DNA of 22,267 nt from JBAZGG01 sp041653015 (GTDB lineage Bacteria; Bacillota_I; Bacilli_A; RFN20; CAG-826): contig JBAZGG010000014.1 in assembly GCA_041653015.1 (NCBI GenBank), forward strand, positions 1 through 22,267, written 5' to 3'. Of the stretch, positions 1 to 7,230 are shown one piece after another. Position numbers and translations under genes: made by a program. Under the pieces are notes generated by a model that saw only the letters and a program-made list of their open reading frames with translations, had not been told where the DNA came from and made no database searches. The stretch's first letter is position 1. Each line of letters starts with the position of its first letter.

Positions 1-6
1 TTTTCT

Positions 7-1956
7 ATGAGAAAAATCAAAAGTGTTGCTTCTTTTGTCATACCGATTATGGCAGCAATGCTCATCATCCCATTGGCGTCTTGCGGTGGTGGGAGCAAAA
101 TCTTCAGCGGCGCAAGCACTGAATTAGATTTTATAAAATATTTACCTGTTGAAGACGACTATACTTTCACATTTGTTGATCCGGAGTACCGAAATGCCGG
201 TAGTGACTCAGTTACTATGGGAGCCGCCGTCGATGCTTCGTTGGGCATCTATCAATTCACTGACAATTCAAAAGTAGGATTATATTCTCTTCCATTAGGC
301 GAGATAATAGTTCCCGCAATTTATACTGGTTTTGCATCGATTTATAATTTCAGCGTCAACTACACGATGCTCACAAAAAACTTTTCAACGGGTTCCTCAC
401 CCCTTAAAACGTTTATTCTGTATAGCACTGGGACACCAAACGGAGTAGTGGCTGGTTATACTTTTGATGGGACACAAGTTTTCTCTTTGACATTACCAGT
501 CGCTGATATAAGTTCTGTTTCGCCTTCGCAGATCGCCTCTTTTGTTTTGGAGAATGATCAATATGCGTACGCAAAGGTTAGAGTCAGCGATAATAATAAT
601 TCCGATTATTTTGTCGATTGCAATATAAAGCTTGATATCGTAAATCACACGATTGAGACAGGGGTCGTCTTGCCAGATGATTCTCAAGATTTTGTCGGCA
701 TGCCTATCGAGCTTGTCAACGCTGTCAACTTAAAATACATCGGTGTTGGAGTCAATCAAGATTTATATCTTGTGCACACAAACACTGCAACCGATTACAC
801 ATTCGAGGTCTACGATTCGAACTATAATTTAAAATGGCAAAGAATTTTTTCGAATTCACAGAACATGATTTCATTTGGAAATGGGCATATTCTTTTCCTT
901 CAAACATATCAAGTGCCTGCAGATGCGACGACATTCGATTTCTTTCAGTCAGGAAATAAGTATGTTCAGGTCATCTCCACTCTCAATATAGTAAATGGTG
1001 ATTTATCAACAGTTAGTTTCCCTTATTTCATCAACGGACAATACGCTTCTCTTTCTGGAAATGCCGCCGCTGGTGCTGACAAGAATGTCCAAATTGGCGA
1101 ATTGTACTCTCTTTCAAAGATTAACGAGTACAAGATGATTGATCCAATAAGGTATCTTGTCATCGTTAATGGCGAAGGAAAGATCACCCACGATTTATCT
1201 GGTTCCATCGGATTTCCAGATGATGGCGTCATGTACAAAGTGTCTGATGATGTTTATGTGATTGAAGACACATTCTCGAGCAATCGAATGCTGGTAAATA
1301 AAAAGTTACAGCCACTTTTCCCGAGCACAGTATCTGTGACTGGAATAAACATTGAAGAGGGTGTGGTTTCTATATATGACTCTTCATACGGTTGCTCATA
1401 TATCGTCGGATTTGATGGAAAAGTAATAAATTCGATACGAGATATCGGACTGATCGCTCTTAATGTCACGGATCGTTACTATGCTGTCGATATGATTTCC
1501 GGTGAATATTCTATTGTTGATGGTTCATTCACTAAAATAAATAATGGTGTGTTAGCTTCTATTCTCTCAAATGGAGTAAATTTGGGCTGTCTCATCGTTA
1601 TGGTGAAAGGCGACACAGACTATTATTCTCTCGATGTTGAAACGGGTGAATTGACAAATCTTTCGCAAAGATATTTCGGTTCTGCAAATGCATCTGTCTT
1701 CAGTTATGATTTCGGTATCCTCAATGCTTATACATCGAGCGGATCAGTCTATACCAATAATTTCTATGCATCAGATGGTTCATTTATTTTGAGCGTTAGA
1801 ACTAATGGCATAATTAGTGCTTCGTTTTTTAAGATCACATCAATTGAAACAAACAATATCTCTAGATGTTCTTATTATAGAGTATCAAACGCTCTGACGA
1901 GCGCCGATGTTGTCTATACTCGCTATTTAGTCTTCGATCACAACCCGAAGCGCTAA
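7..1956 (+). CDS. Large secreted lipoprotein of unknown function
   Basis: I do not recognise the family. The 649-residue protein begins with a clear lipoprotein signal: basic residues 2-5, a hydrophobic stretch at about 7-24, and the lipobox L-A-S-C with the lipidated Cys at residue 26, followed by a Gly-rich linker. It should therefore be anchored to the outer face of the cell membrane after processing by Lgt and Lsp. The mature part has no other membrane segment and is rich in Tyr, Ser, Asn, Thr and short beta-type strands, with recurring Asp-Gly turns such as VDGSF and SDGSF. This would suit a beta-propeller-like fold, but that is inference. A strong terminator follows at once, so it ends its transcription unit. 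Only six bases precede the ATG, so promoter and ribosome-binding site cannot be judged. A short lipoprotein-like remnant lies just downstream. Confidence 0.85.
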   Translation: MRKIKSVASFVIPIMAAMLIIPLASCGGGSKIFSGASTELDFIKYLPVEDDYTFTFVDPEYRNAGSDSVTMGAAVDASLGIYQFTDNSKVGLYSLPLGEIIVPAIYTGFASIYNFSVNYTMLTKNFSTGSSPLKTFILYSTGTPNGVVAGYTFDGTQVFSLTLPVADISSVSPSQIASFVLENDQYAYAKVRVSDNNNSDYFVDCNIKLDIVNHTIETGVVLPDDSQDFVGMPIELVNAVNLKYIGVGVNQDLYLVHTNTATDYTFEVYDSNYNLKWQRIFSNSQNMISFGNGHILFLQTYQVPADATTFDFFQSGNKYVQVISTLNIVNGDLSTVSFPYFINGQYASLSGNAAAGADKNVQIGELYSLSKINEYKMIDPIRYLVIVNGEGKITHDLSGSIGFPDDGVMYKVSDDVYVIEDTFSSNRMLVNKKLQPLFPSTVSVTGINIEEGVVSIYDSSYGCSYIVGFDGKVINSIRDIGLIALNVTDRYYAVDMISGEYSIVDGSFTKINNGVLASILSNGVNLGCLIVMVKGDTDYYSLDVETGELTNLSQRYFGSANASVFSYDFGILNAYTSSGSVYTNNFYASDGSFILSVRTNGIISASFFKITSIETNNISRCSYYRVSNALTSADVVYTRYLVFDHNPKR

Positions 1957-1978
1957 ACTGTCTTACGATCAACATACT

Positions 1979-2008
1979 GGGGCGTTAATCAAAAGTTAAC
2001 GCCTTTTT
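1979..2008 (+). terminator. Rho-independent terminator after the lipoprotein gene
   Basis: A perfect 8-bp stem, GGCGTTAA (1981-1988) with TTAACGCC (1996-2003), has a 7-base loop and is followed directly by TTTTT (2004-2008). G1979-G1980 can extend it with wobble pairs into the T run. It begins about 25 bases after the lipoprotein stop codon. Confidence 0.9.
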
Positions 2009-2020
2009 ATGTATTTATAG

Positions 2021-2083
2021 AATAATAATGGTATCATCGCTATATTAAACGCAGATGGGTCTTTTGATTTTCACAATCGCTAA
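2021..2083 (+). pseudogene. Possible decayed C-terminal remnant of a lipoprotein paralogue
   Basis: Between the terminator and the next promoter is a 20-codon open stretch ending in TAA, with an in-frame TAG just upstream (2018-2020) and no start codon. Its translation, NNNGIIAILNADGSFDFHNR, resembles the end of the upstream lipoprotein, which contains NNFYASDGSFIL and TNGIIS and ends in FDHNPKR. The closing codons are also alike (gat..cac aat cgc taa versus gat cac aac ccg aag cgc taa). I infer that a neighbouring paralogue was deleted, leaving its 3' end. The stretch is short, so chance similarity is possible. Confidence 0.4.
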
Positions 2084-2132
2084 ACATCTCTCTTTAAAGA
2101 ATAATTTATATTTTCTAATTGCGAGTCAAAAA

Positions 2133-2148
2133 TGATAGAATCAATTTT
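2133..2148 (+). promoter_or_regulatory. Extended -10 promoter of the GtrA-like gene (leaderless start)
   Basis: TGA (2133-2135) plus TAGAAT (2136-2141) forms a TGn-extended -10 box. Seven bases later comes the ATG at 2149, so transcription would begin at or next to the start codon. There is no good -35 hexamer and no Shine-Dalgarno sequence. Confidence 0.6.
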
Positions 2149-2694
2149 ATGAATAAGACTGAAATGAAAAAAAGCAGTAAAACAAAAATCTCAGGTGAGA
2201 TAATACGTTTTATTGTCGTTGGAGTCATCGCCACTCTAGTTGATTTATTTCTTAATTACCTCTTTGTTATTTTAGTTCCATCCGGCTGGAATGATGACTT
2301 AAAAGTTGCCATTTGCACAACGATGGGTTTTATCGGTGGTGTAATTGTAAATTACATACTTTCGGTCATATGGGTATTCCAAAATGTTGAAAGCGAAAAG
2401 GAAGCAAAATCGAAGAAGAATTTTGTTATGTTTGTTCTGCTCAGCACTATCGGTTTGGTTTTAGGAATAGCTTTTATGGGTGGCTTTAATGCTTTATCGG
2501 AGAGCATCTTAAGCATCAATCTCTATGCATGGGAACCAGAGCATCTTTCTGAAGTGATTTCAAATCCTGCTATCATTCTATCCAATATTGGATTTTGGTC
2601 ATTTACAATATTTTTCTGTGTCAAAACTTTAATCGTTTTATTCTATAATTACGTCTCGCGTAAAACGTTTATTTTTAAAGCTCCAAAGAAATAG
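2149..2694 (+). CDS. GtrA-family small membrane protein
   Basis: This 181-residue protein fits the GtrA family: four hydrophobic segments at about residues 18-43, 53-78, 91-116 and 148-171, basic and aromatic residues between segments 2 and 3, and the closing pattern N-Y-V-S-R-K-T-F-I-F-K typical of GtrA ends. Members are thought to help move or flip polyprenyl-linked sugars for cell-surface glycosylation, often beside glycosyltransferases; none is visible here, so the substrate is unknown. A loop of about 30 residues between segments 3 and 4 is longer than in the short family members. I chose the ATG at 2149 over the upstream TTG at 2119 because an extended -10 box lies between them and ends seven bases before the ATG. 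A probable weak terminator follows. The family call is good; the biological role is not established. Confidence 0.8.
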   Translation: MNKTEMKKSSKTKISGEIIRFIVVGVIATLVDLFLNYLFVILVPSGWNDDLKVAICTTMGFIGGVIVNYILSVIWVFQNVESEKEAKSKKNFVMFVLLSTIGLVLGIAFMGGFNALSESILSINLYAWEPEHLSEVISNPAIILSNIGFWSFTIFFCVKTLIVLFYNYVSRKTFIFKAPKK

Positions 2695-2715
2695 AGCGGT
2701 CATCGCTCTCTATGG

Positions 2716-2741
2716 GTCACTATGTTTTAGTGGTTATTTTT
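2716..2741 (+). terminator. Weak AT-rich terminator candidate after the GtrA-like gene
   Basis: CACTA (2718-2722) pairs with TAGTG (2728-2732) around a 5-base loop. Wobble pairs can extend the stem, and the T-rich GTTATTTTT run follows. Just before it, a separate 6-bp hairpin, AGAGCG/CGCTCT (2693-2709), overlaps the stop codon but lacks a T run. The stem is short, and the T run merges with the next promoter. Confidence 0.4.
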
Positions 2742-2755
2742 GATAAAATAAACAT
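2741..2755 (+). promoter_or_regulatory. Extended -10 promoter of the kinase-like gene (leaderless start)
   Basis: TGA (2741-2743) plus TAAAAT (2744-2749) forms an extended -10 box, and the ATG starts six bases later at 2756. No Shine-Dalgarno sequence can fit on such an mRNA, and no clear -35 box is seen. Confidence 0.65.
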
Positions 2756-3337
2756 ATGGAAGAAATCACAATAAAAAGAAAAAGATACGAAATTGGTAAA
2801 CTTTTTTGCCAAACTGATGAAAGCACAATTCATTTCGTTTATACAAAGGGGAGAGAATATCTTTTAGTGAGATATTTTAAAAATTATGATTTCGCCATGA
2901 ACGATTATAAAAGGTTGGCAAAAGCTGGAATCAATGTTCCTCGCATCATCGCTAATGACAAAAAAGAACATCTGGTTGTTAAAGAGTACATCGGCGGACC
3001 AACTGTTCTCGACGAACTTATTATCAACGATCTCTCCGATCACTATTTTGAAGAGCTTTTCCTCGCTTATCGCTTCTGTCGTTTTTCGAAGATTAATTTA
3101 AACTATTTACCAGAAAATTTTTCTATGAAAAATGGCAAATTATTTTATGTTTCAAACGATGTTGCAGACTACTCTCCGCAAAGGAATTTAGAGAACTGGG
3201 GCATTCGTTATTGGATATATACAGCAGAATTTTCACAATATCTGAAAGAGAAAAAAATGAATGTGAACCCCAAGCGCATTTTAAAAGAAGAGGTCGCTAA
3301 CAAAAAGATAGTTTTGCTTAGTGTTACCTATTGGTAG
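2756..3337 (+). CDS. Small kinase-fold protein, probably a pseudokinase
   Basis: The 193-residue protein looks like a compact member of the protein-kinase-like fold (Bud32/RIO/lipopolysaccharide-kinase-like) found in Firmicutes. Visible landmarks are a beta-rich N-lobe (about residues 10-42), a hinge-like LVVKEYIGG (73-81), a catalytic-loop equivalent LNYLPENF (115-122), a metal-loop equivalent FYVSNDV (130-136), and NLENWGIRYW (144-153), which follows the metal loop in this family as I remember it. The catalytic-loop Asp appears as N116 and the metal-binding Asp as S133/N134, while N121 is kept. I infer lost or changed phosphotransfer activity; the assignment rests on motif reading only. Its 3' end contains the prs promoter. 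The next gene is prs, but no functional link is evident. Confidence 0.55.
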   Translation: MEEITIKRKRYEIGKLFCQTDESTIHFVYTKGREYLLVRYFKNYDFAMNDYKRLAKAGINVPRIIANDKKEHLVVKEYIGGPTVLDELIINDLSDHYFEELFLAYRFCRFSKINLNYLPENFSMKNGKLFYVSNDVADYSPQRNLENWGIRYWIYTAEFSQYLKEKKMNVNPKRILKEEVANKKIVLLSVTYW

Positions 3338-3339
3338 TG

Positions 3340-3354
3340 TGATATAATTGCCCT
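3340..3354 (+). promoter_or_regulatory. Extended -10 promoter of prs (leaderless start)
   Basis: TGA (3340-3342) plus a perfect TATAAT (3343-3348) is followed after six bases by the prs ATG at 3355. This is the clearest of three identically built starts. It begins three bases after the stop codon of the upstream gene, and no Shine-Dalgarno sequence is present. Confidence 0.75.
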
Positions 3355-4308
3355 ATGAAAAACGTTGTGTTATTCTCGTTGACCTCTAATCCGATTCTTA
3401 GCCAAGAAGTCGCCTCTTTGCTCGATGTTCCAATCGGCAAAGTCTCAATCGAGCATTTTGCTGATGGAGAAGTGATGGTTCGTGCTTTAGAAAATGTCAG
3501 AGGTAAATCCGTTTATATCATTCAATCGACCGTGAACCCCGTCAATGAACGAATTATGGAATTATTAATCTTTATTGATGGTTTAAGGAATGGTTTTGCC
3601 AAAGAGATTACGCTCATCATTCCGTACATGGGCTACTCCAGGCAAGATCGCATCGCTCGGTTGGGAGAACCTATTTCTGCAAGGTTGGTCGCCGATCTAT
3701 TCAATGTCGCGAGTATCAATCACGTTATTACACTTGATCTGCACACGCCACAAATTGAAGGTTTTTTTGATTGTCCAGTCGACGCCTTATCATCAATTCC
3801 CCTATTTGCTGATTATTATTTGCGCGAATTGAAGAAGCACCACATATCAACAAAAGATGTGGTGGTCGTTTCTCCTGATCACGGCTCTGCACATCGAGCA
3901 AGAGATTTAGCTAGTTATCTATCCGACTCATCTTTAGCTCTTATCGACAAAAGACGTCCATCAATGAATGAGTCTGAAGTGATTTCCATCGTTGGCAATG
4001 TCAAAGGTAAACATGCGATTATCATTGACGACATCGTAGATACTGCCGGCACAATAGTGGCGGCAAGCAATGTGCTTTTAAAAGCGGGAGTCAAAGATAT
4101 TTCTGTCGCTGCGACACATGGTATTTTTTCTAAAAATGCTTTGGAGAAACTCGCTAAAAGCAAAATTTCTGATGTCATAGTCACTAACAGCGTTGAAAAA
4201 GAGCATAAAAATGTTAAAACATTATCGATTGGACCTCTCATAGCAAATGTCATCGCTCTCTCCGAAAAAGGAGAGCCATTACCAAGTGATATTTTGGCCT
4301 TTTATTGA
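3355..4308 (+). CDS. prs: Ribose-phosphate pyrophosphokinase (PRPP synthetase)
   Basis: The enzyme makes 5-phosphoribosyl-1-pyrophosphate from ribose 5-phosphate and ATP in the cytoplasm, feeding purine, pyrimidine, NAD and Trp/His synthesis. At 317 residues it has normal length. Recognisable motifs are HFADGE (34-39), YSRQDR (94-99), DLHTPQIEGFF (128-138) with its metal-binding His130, SPDHGSAHRAR (173-183), DKRRP (198-202), and the PRPP-binding loop DDIVDTAGTI (225-234). Family members usually read PDHGG at the fourth motif, so SAH is a small local variation. The start fits the perfect extended -10 box six bases upstream, which predicts a leaderless mRNA. A small membrane-protein gene begins one base after the stop and is probably co-transcribed. 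Confidence 0.96.
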   Translation: MKNVVLFSLTSNPILSQEVASLLDVPIGKVSIEHFADGEVMVRALENVRGKSVYIIQSTVNPVNERIMELLIFIDGLRNGFAKEITLIIPYMGYSRQDRIARLGEPISARLVADLFNVASINHVITLDLHTPQIEGFFDCPVDALSSIPLFADYYLRELKKHHISTKDVVVVSPDHGSAHRARDLASYLSDSSLALIDKRRPSMNESEVISIVGNVKGKHAIIIDDIVDTAGTIVAASNVLLKAGVKDISVAATHGIFSKNALEKLAKSKISDVIVTNSVEKEHKNVKTLSIGPLIANVIALSEKGEPLPSDILAFY

Positions 4309-4309
4309 T

Positions 4310-4486
4310 ATGGAAACAAACGAGAGGAAAAATAATCCAACCAAAAAAGAGAAAGTGATTATTATCGTCTGCGTTTCATTGCTCATACTTTTGATAATTG
4401 GGACTATTGTCATGACAATATTCTTTCCAAATCGAGTTGTTGACACGAGCGATAGCACTATTTCATCAATGAGTTCACTCCTTTAA
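4310..4486 (+). CDS. Tiny single-helix membrane protein, unknown function
   Basis: This 58-residue protein has a charged, Lys/Asn-rich start (about residues 1-15), one strong hydrophobic helix (about 17-39: Val, Ile, Leu-rich with a TIVMTIFF end), and a short Ser/Thr-rich tail. The N-terminal positive charges predict an inside N-terminus with the tail outside. The family is not recognised. The ATG comes one base after the prs stop (TGATATG), with no Shine-Dalgarno sequence, so translation probably depends on ribosomes finishing prs. The queT ribosome-binding site follows about 17 bases after its stop. It could be a real small membrane protein or a conserved add-on of the prs/queT transcript; comparison with relatives would decide. 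Confidence 0.6.
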   Translation: METNERKNNPTKKEKVIIIVCVSLLILLIIGTIVMTIFFPNRVVDTSDSTISSMSSLL

Positions 4487-4517
4487 AAATACGGACGATT
4501 TCGAAAGGTCGATGCAA

Positions 4518-5015
4518 ATGCATTTCACAATAAAAAGAATGTCGATTAATGCTGTTGTGGCTGCGTTATATGTAGCTCTGACGATGATTTCATATCCCAT
4601 CGCTTTTGGGATGATTCAAGTGCGAGTTGCTGAAGCCTTGGTTTTACTATGTTTTTTTCGAAGAGATTATATCGTTGGACTAACGTTGGGATGTCTGATC
4701 GCTAATTGCTTTTCCTTTTCCCCATTTGATATTTTATTTGGCACGATGGCAACATTAATCAGCTGCATTGGTGTCGCGTTCATGAAGAATCTTTTATTGG
4801 CATCTGTTATTCCGGTGGTGGTCAACGGATTTGTTGTTGGCGCTGAATTATATTTTATTCTCGAAGAACCATTTTGGCTAAGCGTTGGTTTTGTGGCGCT
4901 TGGTGAAGCGATTGCCATCATGGTCCTCGGATATACGATATTTATGATTTTTGGAAGAAAGAAATATTTTCAGAATCTCATCAGCGCGAATCAGAATCTC
5001 GACTTCAAATGGTAG
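4518..5015 (+). CDS. queT: QueT-family transporter (queuosine precursor ECF S-component)
   Basis: QueT proteins are membrane S-components of energy-coupling-factor transporters, predicted to bind preQ1 or a related deazapurine. The 165-residue protein is hydrophobic with about five or six helices and carries family-like stretches: N-terminal AVVAALYVALT, the IQVRVAEAL segment after the first helix, and SPFDILFGT in the middle. The next three genes are tgt, queA and queH, which strongly supports a role in queuosine precursor uptake. The shared ATPase/EcfT module is not in this window. I chose ATG 4518 because the GAAAGG Shine-Dalgarno-like sequence (4503-4508) then has a 9-base spacer; ATG 4512 and ATG 4539 are alternatives. 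No preQ1 riboswitch pattern was recognised upstream. Confidence 0.88.
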   Translation: MHFTIKRMSINAVVAALYVALTMISYPIAFGMIQVRVAEALVLLCFFRRDYIVGLTLGCLIANCFSFSPFDILFGTMATLISCIGVAFMKNLLLASVIPVVVNGFVVGAELYFILEEPFWLSVGFVALGEAIAIMVLGYTIFMIFGRKKYFQNLISANQNLDFKW

Positions 5016-5029
5016 CCCTCTTTCTTTTC

Positions 5030-5068
5030 TTGTAAGAAACGATATTTGAATATAAAATAACAAAGCAT
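5030..5068 (+). promoter_or_regulatory. Promoter of tgt with a very short leader
   Basis: TTGTAA (5030-5035), a 17-base spacer and TAAAAT (5053-5058) make a good sigma-A type promoter. Transcription should start near 5065, only a few bases before the tgt ATG at 5069. No Shine-Dalgarno sequence is present. This gives tgt-queA-queH a start separate from queT. Confidence 0.6.
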
Positions 5069-6193
5069 ATGGAAAATTTTTATTTAGAAATAAAACATAT
5101 TGATAAAAAAACCAAAGCCAGATGTGGCATTTTGCACACCCCACATGGGAATGTTGAAATTCCAATGTTCATGCCCGTTGGCACATTAGCTACTGTCAAA
5201 ACTCTTTCACCAGAAGAAGTTAAACAACTCGGCGCAGGTGTTATTTTAGCGAATACATATCATCTTTTTCTACGGCCGGGAGAGGATATTGTTGCAAAAG
5301 CCGGTGGATTGCATAAATTTATGAATTACGATGGGCCAATACTCACTGATTCAGGCGGATTTCAAGTTTTTTCTTTACAGGATAATAGGAAGATATCGGA
5401 AGAAGGGGTGACCTTTAAATCACATCTGAATGGCGATACGTTATTTTTCTCTCCTGAAAAAGTAATCGATATTGAAGAGAAATTGGGCGCTGACATCATC
5501 ATGTCCTTCGACGAGTGTATCCCATATCCTGTCTCGCATGAATATGCAAAAAAATCAGTTGAAAGAACACTTCGTTGGGCTGAAAGAGGCTTACTCGCTC
5601 ATAAGCGAAGTGATCAAGCCCTATTTGGCATAGTTCAAGGCGGTGAATTTGAAGATTTGCGCGAACATTCAGCGCGAGCTTTATCCCAGATGAATTTTGA
5701 TGGATATTCCATCGGCGGAACATCGATCGGTGAACCGAAAGATGTCTGTTTAAGAATGGTCGATTATTCTCTAAAATATCTGCCTGAGAGTAAGCCTCGC
5801 TATCTCATGGGAGTTGGCTCAATAGATTATATTCTCGAAGGAATTGAAAGAGGTATCGACATGTTCGATTGCGTTCTCCCGACTAGAATAGCTCGCCATG
5901 GAGCGCTGATGACTAGCAAAGGTCGCATCAACATCAAAGATGCAAAGTATAAAGATGATTTTTCATCATTGGATGGCGAGTGTGATTGTTATACATGTAA
6001 AAACTATACAAAAGCATATTTGAGACACCTCTTTGTCGCTGATGAAGCTTTTGGAAAGCGTCTCATGTCGATCCATAATCTCCGTTTTTTAATTAAAATG
6101 ATGGAAGAAGCGAGAAAGGCCATTCAAGAAGATCGGTTTTTGGAATTTAAAGATTCCATGATAAAAAAATATGGTGACAAAAGGGGTTTCTAA
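5069..6193 (+). CDS. tgt: tRNA-guanine transglycosylase
   Basis: Tgt swaps guanine 34 of GUN-anticodon tRNAs (Asp, Asn, His, Tyr) for preQ1. At 374 residues it has normal length and a TIM-barrel pattern. Key features seen are DSGGFQVFSL (94-103) with the general acid/base Asp94, SFDECIPYP (146-154), GIVQGG (187-192), the nucleophile Asp267 in FDCVLPTR, and zinc ligands C305, C307, C310 and H336. The substrate loop reads GGTSIGEP (216-223), where most bacterial enzymes have GGL-(A/S)-VGEP, so Leu becomes Thr. Loss of key residues is not seen, and the queA and queH partners imply preQ1 as substrate. The gene overlaps queA by one base (TAATG). It lacks a Shine-Dalgarno sequence and has a promoter immediately upstream. 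Confidence 0.97.
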   Translation: MENFYLEIKHIDKKTKARCGILHTPHGNVEIPMFMPVGTLATVKTLSPEEVKQLGAGVILANTYHLFLRPGEDIVAKAGGLHKFMNYDGPILTDSGGFQVFSLQDNRKISEEGVTFKSHLNGDTLFFSPEKVIDIEEKLGADIIMSFDECIPYPVSHEYAKKSVERTLRWAERGLLAHKRSDQALFGIVQGGEFEDLREHSARALSQMNFDGYSIGGTSIGEPKDVCLRMVDYSLKYLPESKPRYLMGVGSIDYILEGIERGIDMFDCVLPTRIARHGALMTSKGRINIKDAKYKDDFSSLDGECDCYTCKNYTKAYLRHLFVADEAFGKRLMSIHNLRFLIKMMEEARKAIQEDRFLEFKDSMIKKYGDKRGF

Positions 6194-7230
6194 TGGACAT
6201 TGAACTATTTAATTTTAATCTCCCTGAAGAACTGATTGCGCAATCTCCTTGTAAGAAGAGAGATAATTCCCGCCTTTTGATAGTCAATCGCTGTTCTAAA
6301 CAAATCGAAGACAAACATTTTTACGATATTGCTGATTATTTATCAGCGGGCGATGTTTTAGTTCGGAACAACACAAAAGTGATACCGGCTCGGCTCATCG
6401 GTGTTAAAGAAAAAACAAATGCTAGAATCGAATTGTTGCTTTTGCGAAATCTTGGCGATGATGTTTGGGAATGTCTGGTGGGCAACGCTAAAGCAATCCA
6501 TGAAGGATCGCAGATCGATTTTGGAGAAAAAAAACTGATCGGTGAGTGCGTCGAGGTGCTCGATGAAGGCATAAGGCATATCCATTTTTTATACCGAGGC
6601 ATTTTCATGGAGATACTCGATCAATTAGGCAAGATGCCACTGCCACCATACATCAAGCATCAATGCGATGATAATTCTCAGTATCAAACGATCTACGCTA
6701 AAGTCGAAGGCAGTGCGGCCGCTCCGACCGCAGGATTTCACTTCACGGATGAATTATTTGATAAGTTGCTGGCAAAAGGCGTTGAAATAATCGATGTCAC
6801 CCTTCATATAGGTCTCGGGACGTTTCGGCCGATTAAAACTAGCAATGTAGAAGATCATCACATGCATAGTGAATATTACGAGATTTCAAAGCGTGCTGCC
6901 GAGAGGCTAAATCTCGCTAAGCATGAAGGAAGAAGAATTATTGCTATCGGCACAACTTCGGCGAGGACTCTTGAAGCGAATATGAACAGATACAAGCGAT
7001 TTACCTCAACAAAAGAAGAGACTGATATTTTTATTGTTCCCGGTTACAAGTTTTTGGCGATTGATGCATTGATCACAAACTTCCATCTGCCAAAATCAAC
7101 ACTGATAATGCTTGTTTCGGCATTTATGGGAAGAGAGTTTACCCTTCAGGTGTATCAAACTGCGATCAATAATAAATATAGATTTTTTTCGTTCGGTGAT
7201 GCAATGTTTATTTATGGACAGGAAAAATAA
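6193..7230 (+). CDS. queA: S-adenosylmethionine:tRNA ribosyltransferase-isomerase
   Basis: QueA transfers and rearranges the ribosyl part of S-adenosylmethionine onto preQ1 in tRNA, giving epoxyqueuosine. At 345 residues it has normal length. Family motifs are visible: LPEELIAQ-P near the start (10-19), RDNSRLL (23-29), VRNNTKVIPARL (57-68), EGSAAAPTAGFHFT (172-185) and HIGLGTFRPI (205-214), plus the C-terminal TNFHLPKSTL. Its ATG overlaps the tgt stop by one base, so the two are translationally coupled. Its last 17 bases overlap the predicted start of queH in another frame. This arrangement indicates one transcript for the last three steps of queuosine formation. Confidence 0.97.
   Translation: MDIELFNFNLPEELIAQSPCKKRDNSRLLIVNRCSKQIEDKHFYDIADYLSAGDVLVRNNTKVIPARLIGVKEKTNARIELLLLRNLGDDVWECLVGNAKAIHEGSQIDFGEKKLIGECVEVLDEGIRHIHFLYRGIFMEILDQLGKMPLPPYIKHQCDDNSQYQTIYAKVEGSAAAPTAGFHFTDELFDKLLAKGVEIIDVTLHIGLGTFRPIKTSNVEDHHMHSEYYEISKRAAERLNLAKHEGRRIIAIGTTSARTLEANMNRYKRFTSTKEETDIFIVPGYKFLAIDALITNFHLPKSTLIMLVSAFMGREFTLQVYQTAINNKYRFFSFGDAMFIYGQEK

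Noticed and set aside
3915..4253. 112-codon minus-strand frame within prs
   Set aside because: It is fully inside a well-supported gene on the other strand and shows no recognisable domain.
4487..4517. preQ1 riboswitch upstream of queT
   Set aside because: The gap is too short and shows no preQ1-I or preQ1-II type stem and A-rich tail; only a Shine-Dalgarno-like GAAAGG is visible.
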